Assembly: GCA_907165065.1 (NCBI GenBank)
Contig: OU015528.1
Location: 32,200,515 to 32,264,514 of the forward strand
Source: Caprimulgus europaeus
Taxonomy: Eukaryota; Chordata; Aves; Caprimulgiformes; Caprimulgidae
DNA: 64,000 bases
Reading direction: 5' to 3'
This document shows positions 13,401-22,400 of this stretch, one piece after another. Positions within the stretch are counted from its first letter, which is position 1. Each line of letters opens with the position of its first letter. The position numbers and the translations under genes are program-made. The notes beneath the pieces are model-generated. The model did not search any database. It had not been told where the DNA came from and was given only the letters and a program-made list of their open reading frames with translations.

Positions 13401-16400
13401 ATAACTAGTATTCCTAGTACAAAAGGAACCTAGGTGTTATTTCTTGCTCTCAACTCAAACATACATTGTTGTCTTAGCCTCTCTGGTGACACATTTGACT
13501 GTTGCATCATTATGTTTAGTTTTAGTCAGGAAGTTTGTTCTAGTCATACAGTTAAGAATAAGTGATAAACACTTACAAACTATATTTAGTTTAGGTTGGA
13601 ATAGTATTAATTTCACATCTAAATTCCTAAAGCATGTTTAAAAAAAACTGCGTGCAAATAAAGGTGAGTACTAGCCTTTTGATGTTACTAGCCATAGCTG
13701 TTACTATAACATGAGTTTCTTATCTTCTCATAATTACTCTGGACAACATTACACAGTTGGGGGAAAGGGAGAACTATGGAGTTGTGGCAAAGACATTTTT
13801 ACTTGAATTTTAAAATACTTTGGGTATATATTTTTTTCCCCTTTCTTAAATGTTTCAGCAGTATTTCAGGTATTTATTATTTAAGTAGCTTCTTGTGCAA
13901 AATAATTTTATTCTTCTGTTGTGTTATGCAGTTGTTTTTTAGAGGTCGCCCTACCTAGTTCTGTGCTTCCCCTTACTTTAGTTATTCCTTTATTTTTAGC
14001 TATAGTCCTTTGATTTATTGCTCTAGACTTATCTTGACCTTCATTTTCCGTTGCTTGCCCTCCCAAAAGCAGTGTCTGTTGCATGTGCCTTATGGGACAA
14101 TTAAGAAGCCCTCTGGAGTATGTTTCCACATAGAAAGTCTTTCAGCTCTAATGCAGGGCATATGTTACATTAGCAAACAAACTGGCTATTCAAGCTTGTT
14201 TTGTTGGGTGGGGAAAGCTTTTTATGTTGAGATCAGGTTGCTTTCCACAGTCACAAACAAGAGGTCTGGTGTTATAAACTGTGTTTTTTTAATTATGAAA
14301 ATGCTGAGGTTTTGTTGTACTTTCAGGTTCTGCATTAGCAGCTAATGTTTGCAAAAAGATCACAGGGCGTCTCACTAGTGCTATAGCCAAGCAGGAAGAT
14401 GTGTCTGTTCAACTGGAGGCACTGGATATCATGGCTGATATGCTAAGCAGGTAAACATCCCTCTTCGAAAACACTGGTGAATGCTGATGAATACTCCTTA
14501 AAGCTTGAACTTTAATTTTCCATATGTTAAATTTAAAATTTTAAGTTATGTGAAATGATATTGTAAGGTATTAAGTATAGGTAAAGCTTCGTTTAGGGGG
14601 GGAGGGGAGAAAGTGAATGTATTGAAGATAAGTTGATTGATAGATCGATTATTATTTAATCTTTTGAGAACTGTAGTTTTAAGCTTATTTTAATGTTTTT
14701 TGCCTTGAGGGTATATTTTAAACTAATTTATTGTTTTTAAAAGTTACCAAATATTAAATTTAAAGGCTTAATTGTAATCTTTGTGATGTTTCGGGAATAT
14801 TTAAAGAAATTATTGTAAAGTATATGAACAAAGTTATCTAGATTCAATTGGTTTGAGTTTGTGTTTTGTCTGTTTTAAGGCAAGGAGGACTGCTTGTTAA
14901 CTTCCATCCTTCAATTCTGACCTGTCTGCTCCCCCAGCTGACTAGCCCCAGACTTGCTGTGAGGAAAAGAACCATCATTGCTCTTGGTCACCTGGTTATG
15001 AGTTGTGGCAATATGGTTTTTGTTGACCTCATTGAACATCTGTTGACAGAGCTGTCTAAAAATGATTCCATGTCAACAACTAGGACCTATATACAGTGTA
15101 TTGCTGCTATCAGTAGGCAAGCAGGTCATAGAATAGGTAAGAAAAAGATATAAATTATCTGTAACTTTTAAATTTTTTAAATGAGAGTAATTGCTTTGCT
15201 AATTTTTCTCTCTTACCAGGTGAATATCTTGAAAAAATAATTCCTTTGGTTGTAAAGTTTTGTAATGTAGATGATGATGAACTACGAGAGTATTGCATTC
15301 AAGCCTTTGAATCCTTTGTTAGGAGGTAAGCTATTCTCAGGTACTTACTTCAGGCTTTCTTAAAGTCCAATAGTGTGCCCTTTGATTGTAATCTGTTAAG
15401 AGACAGTCTCCTTGGTAGAAAATATTTTTGCAAGCTTTGTGCTGTTCCTGACTCTTATCTTGTAACACAACTGTTAAGCAGTGTGTAATGTCTGTACTTC
15501 AGAAACTTTCTACTGTGCCATTACTACTTACACAAACAGGAAGGGGAAGGTATTTTAATAATACTTGTCCGACAGTGGTGACAAAAAAAATTGATATCCA
15601 AAGACATGTCTTTGTCCTCTGCAACCTTCCAATCTAGCAGATCAGTTACATAGTAGCATTGCCCTTTCTGACCTTCCTTGATGGAATGCTGTGATTCAGA
15701 TGGATGCACTGATGGTATTTGGGTTGGCTGATGGCTTTGAAGTACAGTATGTGGCATGAAATATTTTAGAAATATTTTAATTCTTCAAAGTCATTTGGCA
15801 TTGATTGTATTTTTGTTTTACGTAGATGTCCTAAAGAAGTTTATCCTCATGTATCTACTATTATAAACATTTGTCTTAAGTATCTTACCTATGATCCTAA
15901 TTACAATTATGATGATGAAGATGAAGATGAAAATGCTATGGATGCTGATGGTGGTGATGATGATGATCAAGGTATAGTCTGGTTTTGGTTTGGGGGTGAG
16001 AAAGACCTTGTAAACCTGCATTAATCTGAAAAAATGTATGTGGGTGGTATTGCTACTAAGTACTAGCATTTGAATGACTTGTATACCTTTGTATTCAATT
16101 TTGGTATTGTTTTTGAACATACCTTATGAACTCACTTCTTGGAATAAAAGTATAGGATGTTATTGCAGTAGATAAATAATTCCAAAGATGAACATAAAGT
16201 ACAAGACAAATATTTTAAAATACTTGAAAGGTGGAAAAAGGCAGAAGCATGTAGGATGATATAACTAAAGTGAGGAGAACATCAGCTAATGAATTGAAAA
16301 TACATATCGACCATGGGAAAAGGTTTCTCACTTCTTTCCACTATAATACATTGTTACCTAATGCATAAAATCAGAATAGATTGAAAATTGCAAAATATTC

Positions 16401-19400
16401 AGTATTTTTCTGTAGGATAAAAACTATTTTAGAATGAAAGGCATAACATATTGTTAATATGGTGGGAATACCTTGCCATACGTAAGCTTTATGAGAACTT
16501 GGACATACAAGTAATCTGAACACGAAGTATAATGTTCTCATTATTTTAAGAATGAATTAGCAGCATAGTTGTTTCTGTAGTGCTTTAAAAGCCAATTTGT
16601 ATTGCTTATTGTGTATTTTTGTTGTCATTTTGGGGGACAGTATGGTTTTATGGTTTGATTTATTTCTAGAAGGGAACAAACAGAGTAATTTGTTGAATCT
16701 TGATCAGCTAGTAATTTTTGTTGCATTGTTGCTTATGTCACAAATAAAGAGGAAGATGCTTAAATCAGTGCTCAGACTGTCAATGTGATGGGAACCGCCT
16801 TCTCCTGCTTGCAGTTTAATACGTGTGTAAGACTGGTGTGAAAAAAAGGCAGAAAAAATAATTAGCCTTACAGTTTAGGCAGTTTAGAAGGCTTTTTATG
16901 CATTTATTTTTTCCTTCTGAATCTATTGCTTTGGTGTGCCTTACACAAAGAACTCAAGTGTGTTCTTATTAATTCTTTGAAATAAATCTTGATGCTTTGA
17001 TTGTCTAAACTTGAACATATGCATAATTTATTTTTTCAAGGGAGTGATGATGAATATAGTGATGATGATGACATGAGCTGGAAAGTGAGGCGTGCAGCTG
17101 CTAAATGCCTGGATGCTGTGGTTAGCACACGACATGAAATGCTTCCAGAATTCTACAAAACTGTATCTCCTGCTTTGATAGCCAGATTCAAAGAACGTGA
17201 AGAGAATGTTAAAGCAGATGTTTTTCACGCATATCTTTCTCTTTTAAAACAAACTCGACCTGTACAAAGTTGGCTTTGTGATCCTGATGCAATGGAACAA
17301 GGAGAGACACCTTTGACAATGCTTCAGAGTCAGGTTATTTGTCAAGATTTTTGTTACCTTTGAGAAGACACACTGAAGTTCTGCCCTGTTCACAAGGAGT
17401 GTTTGAATGGCATAGCATTCTTTGTACACAGATTTACAGTTTACTACTGTAGTATGAACGTAGAGAGCAAGGCAGGTAAAATGGCCTAGAATAGTGTGGC
17501 AGTTTGGAGACTGAAATGACAAATGTGCTTATCTGACTTCAGTTGTTTACTGTCACCTGTAAAAATTGCATGTCTTACGAGTTTAACAAAATTACCAAAG
17601 CAAAATAGTTTTGTGCATTCTGTAGAATGTTCTGTGCATTTGTGCAGAGGTAAGCTCTAATGATGAAGCTAAAACTTGATTTGCTACAACATATTTTATT
17701 TGCAGAATAAAAAGGATAGTGCTGAAAAATTTTTTCTAAGTGAATGATTTGGTTGACTTCTCAATTATTGCTCTCTACAGTTTTATTAATGCAAATCTAG
17801 TTTTGCTTTGTTTCATCTCACCTTTTAAAGTTAAATTACTATTTTTTTGGATAACAATTCTTTTGAATCATATTTCCCAATGTTTATAACTTCTCTAGTT
17901 CTGTAGGGAAATCAGAAATAGAGGGGTAGGGCACACATCTTTCTTTATATTCCCCCTGTAATCAAAGATTAAAGAAATATAAGATATTGAATGAATTAAC
18001 AGATGTGTGATGATTACAGGTCCCCAACATAGTTAAAGCCTTGCACAAACAGATGAAGGAGAAAAGTGTGAAGACTCGTCAGTGTTGCTTTAACATGCTA
18101 ACTGAGCTAGTAAATGTATTACCTGGAGCCCTAACACAACATGTCCCTGTACTTGTACCAGGTATGAGAAACATGCTATTAACTTAAAGATTTATTAGCA
18201 AATTGGATGTGAAGTTTCAAAACCTTTTAGTCTTGACTGCTTTTTGTAAAAGGTTTGAAGTGTTGCTTCCATTTAAAGAAATTGGCAAAATAATAATCTA
18301 CTTTGTGGATCTGAATAAATATTTTAAAGACATATTTCCATTAATCCTGAAAACAAGAGTTGGCTCTAAGATTTAGATTTTTTTCATCTGTATTTAAAAA
18401 AAAATAATTTGATTCTTAATTGCTAGATCAAATTGCCTACTCTTTCATCTCAACAGAGCAAAATATTGTCCGTATTTTAGCTTTTGGGACCTAAAATGTT
18501 GAATCATGGAGTAACAGGGAAAAGTAATTTTGGAAAAGTTAAAGGTTCAGAATCTCATTATAATTAAGAAAATACATCACAAACGATGAAATGGCCCATG
18601 TCCTTTGTGTAGAGGAAGCTTGAGAACCAAATGATAGAATAAGATTATGAAATGGGCTTGGAAGCATTCAGGAAAGGCTGGGAGCAGGAAAACATAAATT
18701 GAGTATAGCTGCCTTCCTTCAGAATATAAATACCTAACCTAAAAATATATTTTTCTCTTTTCTTCCAGGAATAATTTTTTCACTGAATGACAAATCAAGT
18801 TCTTCTAATCTGAAGATAGATGCTTTGTCCTGTTTGTATGTGATCCTCTGCAATCATTCTCCCCAGGTCTTTCATCCTCATGTTCAAGCATTGGTACCTC
18901 CAGTTGTAGCTTGTGTTGGAGACCCATTTTACAAGATAACGTCAGAGGCGCTTTTGGTTACCCAACAACTTGTGAAAGTCATTCGTCCTTTAGACCAGCC
19001 TTCTTCCTTTGATGCTGCTCCTTACATCAAAGATTTGTTTACCTGTACAATCAAGAGATTAAAGGCTGCTGACATTGATCAGGAGGTGAAAGAAAGGGCA
19101 ATATCTTGTATGGGTCAAATAATTTGTAGCCTTGGTGACAGCCTAGGCACAGACCTGCCTAGTACACTTCAGATCTTTCTAGAGAGACTGAAGAATGAGA
19201 TCACTCGGTTAACTACAGTGAAGGCCATGACATTGATTGCTGGTTCTCCTTTGAAGATAGATTTGAGACCGATCCTTGGGGAAGGAGTTCCTATTCTTGC
19301 TTCTTTTTTGAGAAAGAACCAGCGAGCTTTGAAACTGGGCACTCTTTCTGCTCTAGATATTTTAATCAAGAATTACAGTGATAGCTTGACAGCTGCCATG

Positions 19401-22400
19401 ATTGATGCTGTCCTGGATGAGCTTCCACCTCTGATTAGTGAAAGTGATATGCACGTATCACAGATGGCCATCAGTTTCCTGACAACACTGGCTAAAGTAT
19501 ATCCTTCTTCCCTGTCAAAGATTAGTGGGTCCATTCTCAATGAACTTATTGGGCTGGTGAGATCACCTCTACTTCAGGGTGGAGCACTTAGTGCCATGCT
19601 AGAATTTTTTCAAGCTTTAGTTGTGACTGGTACAAATAATTTAGGCTATATGGATTTACTGCGCATGTTAACGGGTCCAGTGTACTCACAGAGCACAGCA
19701 CTTACTCACAAGCAGTCTTACTATTCCATTGCCAAATGTGTTGCTGCCCTTACTCGAGCCTGTCCTAAGGAAGGACCAGCTGTTGTAGGTCAGTTCATTC
19801 AAGATGTCAAGAACTCACGGTCCACAGATTCCATTCGGCTTTTGGCTTTGCTTTCTCTTGGGGAAGTTGGGCATCACATTGACTTAAGTGGACAAATTGA
19901 GCTTAAGTCTGTAATACTAGAAGCATTCTCTTCTCCTAGTGAAGAAGTCAAATCGGCGGCATCTTACGCATTAGGCAGTATTAGTGTTGGTAATCTTCCC
20001 GAGTATCTGCCATTTGTCTTACAAGAAATAACCAGTCAACCTAAGAGGCAGTACCTTCTTCTTCATTCCTTGAAAGAAATAATTAGCTCTGCGTCAGTGA
20101 TTGGTCTCAAACCATATGTTGAGAACATCTGGGCCTTACTCCTGAAACACTGCGAATGCGCAGAAGAGGGTACAAGGAATGTTGTTGCTGAATGCTTGGG
20201 CAAGCTGACGTTAATAGACCCAGAGACTCTGCTTCCACGTCTCAAGGGATACTTGGCATCAGGTGAGTAGTAGTAACTCATGTACTTGCTGTAGCAAATG
20301 GTGTTATGCTATCTATTAATAAATTGATCTAGTTTTGCAAATTAGTTGCTTAAATTCCATGATACTGTTGAAGTTTTGCTTTCCTTCTGCTCCAACAATG
20401 TGAAGCTTGGATGGTTCCATTTTTAATAGAAGTTAGTCATACGTAACATGAATTAATTTTATGTTCTGCTTTCAGACTGTGGTATTTCAATTAATGAAGT
20501 TATGTTTAACTAAGAGTTATAAACTCGGAAGGAGCATGAGTGACAGAGACAGCACTACTTGAAAAACCAGTTGAACGTGCTGACGTTTTGGTGTAAATCA
20601 CAGTGTTCCTAATTTTCAGATAAGAATTCTGACATTTTTAAGGATTAGGAAGGATCATTGTATATAATTCATTATTCAGTTTCATATCAAGAATATTGAC
20701 ATGTTTTCTTCATGTGTTTCTGCTTTAAAGAGGAGAATGGTTTGTAGGCCTATGTGATGAATTAAAAAGTCTGTCCTAATAGGTTGATTACTTGGAATTT
20801 TCTGTAGCAGGTAATGTGAAATGTTCATTACAAATGTTACGGTCTTTTTTTCCCTGTTTAAAATGTAACATAAGAATATCTATGGTCAAAGCATATTGCA
20901 TTGCTAGTAGTAAGTAACACTTCTTATTTTAGTGGTCTCAAGAATATTACAAGTTTAAAAAGAATGGTATTGAACATAATTTAAAATCTCTAGTTGTACT
21001 GTTTGTGTTGCGTATTTACACTTTTCTTTCATATTAGGGTCCTCATATGCTCGAAGTTCAGTGGTTACTGCTGTCAAGTTCACAATTTCTGATCACCCAC
21101 AACCCATAGACCCACTCTTGAAGAACTGCATAGGTAAGTTCTCTACTTTAATGACAGCTTCTACATTTTCGAGCAAGAGAAGTGCACTTAAAAATTGTTT
21201 GTTATGTTTTAAGAAAAAAATTTTTAGCAGGTACTAGAATTAGCTGCTAATGGTAACTGTTGTTAACAGTTATAAAATATTTCCATACTAGCCAACTATT
21301 TCTATTAATTCTGCCTTGTTTAAATTCTGAGCGGTACAAGTTGTGTGATAAAAGTGACATGTATTGAAGCGGTGATGGACAAACAAAAGGAGCTAGGACT
21401 TTTAGGAAGGTGGCTCTTGCCAAATTCTGTCAGTTTGAGGTGATAAGGTACTGTCCTTACCCAGAAGGGTGGTCTTGGAAATATTGGGCATTTGGTCATT
21501 TAAAACATGTATGCACATGTGAATTCTGAGTATTACTAGGTGGCAAACTGTAAATTTAAGTCCTTAGGATTCTGTAATGCCTTGTGATCTGAAAGTTATT
21601 GGAAGTGTGTGTATTTTTACAGGGATAAAGTAATTGAAGCTTTCAATATAGCATCAGTATGATGAAAGAGCTTTGCAATGCTGTGGTTTTTTGATATTTT
21701 TTAATTTGTATGACAAAGTATTGTAGACTTGTTTAATATGCTATGGTGAATGTTTTATAGTGATTTGACTGCAGGTTTAATATCTGTAAAAATTGTGTAT
21801 ACTGCTAAAATGAATGGGGTGGAGAAGATTAATCTTTGAAAACATGGAGTTTTGTAGAGAGCAAAGTTTTTATTTATGGGGAAATGGTGTCAGTTCCTAT
21901 GTGCTATTTTCATCACTAAGCTTAATTTTTTTTAGTAATATATTAAAGAATTGACTATGCTTGTGAGTTTTCCCCCTGCTGTCTGTCCCACTGGAGCTGC
22001 CTTGCCTCTTTGGTTTCTGGAGATACTGATTATCCAGCCAAAAAACTATTGGTATCTAATACTTGAAAAAATCTCAGTCATCTTTAGTTTTGTTACCCAG
22101 TTTTGTTTGTTTTGGTTTGATTTGGGTTTTTTTGTTCTGTATAGAAGTCACTTTGATGTTTACAGCCTTTTGTTTTTCTCATTTAAAAAAAAAATCACTA
22201 CTCTTGGAAGTTGTTAGCAAAACTTCATAAACATTGAAGAAAAATACAATCTATTCCTGCAGGCATTTATTTTAACAGGCTGTGTTATAGAACTATAGGC
22301 ATTCTAAATTGAAAAAGCCCAGAGAGTGTGGTGGGGTAGGATAGGATGAGAGAAGTGTTGCTGCATTAATATATACTGAGTGGGCTTATTTTCTGGTAAT

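Noticed and set aside
15640-15700. Possible CR1 tail (ccttccttgatggaatgctgtgattcag) in intron 6
   Set aside because: Only a short, weak resemblance; the preceding CR1 block is absent.
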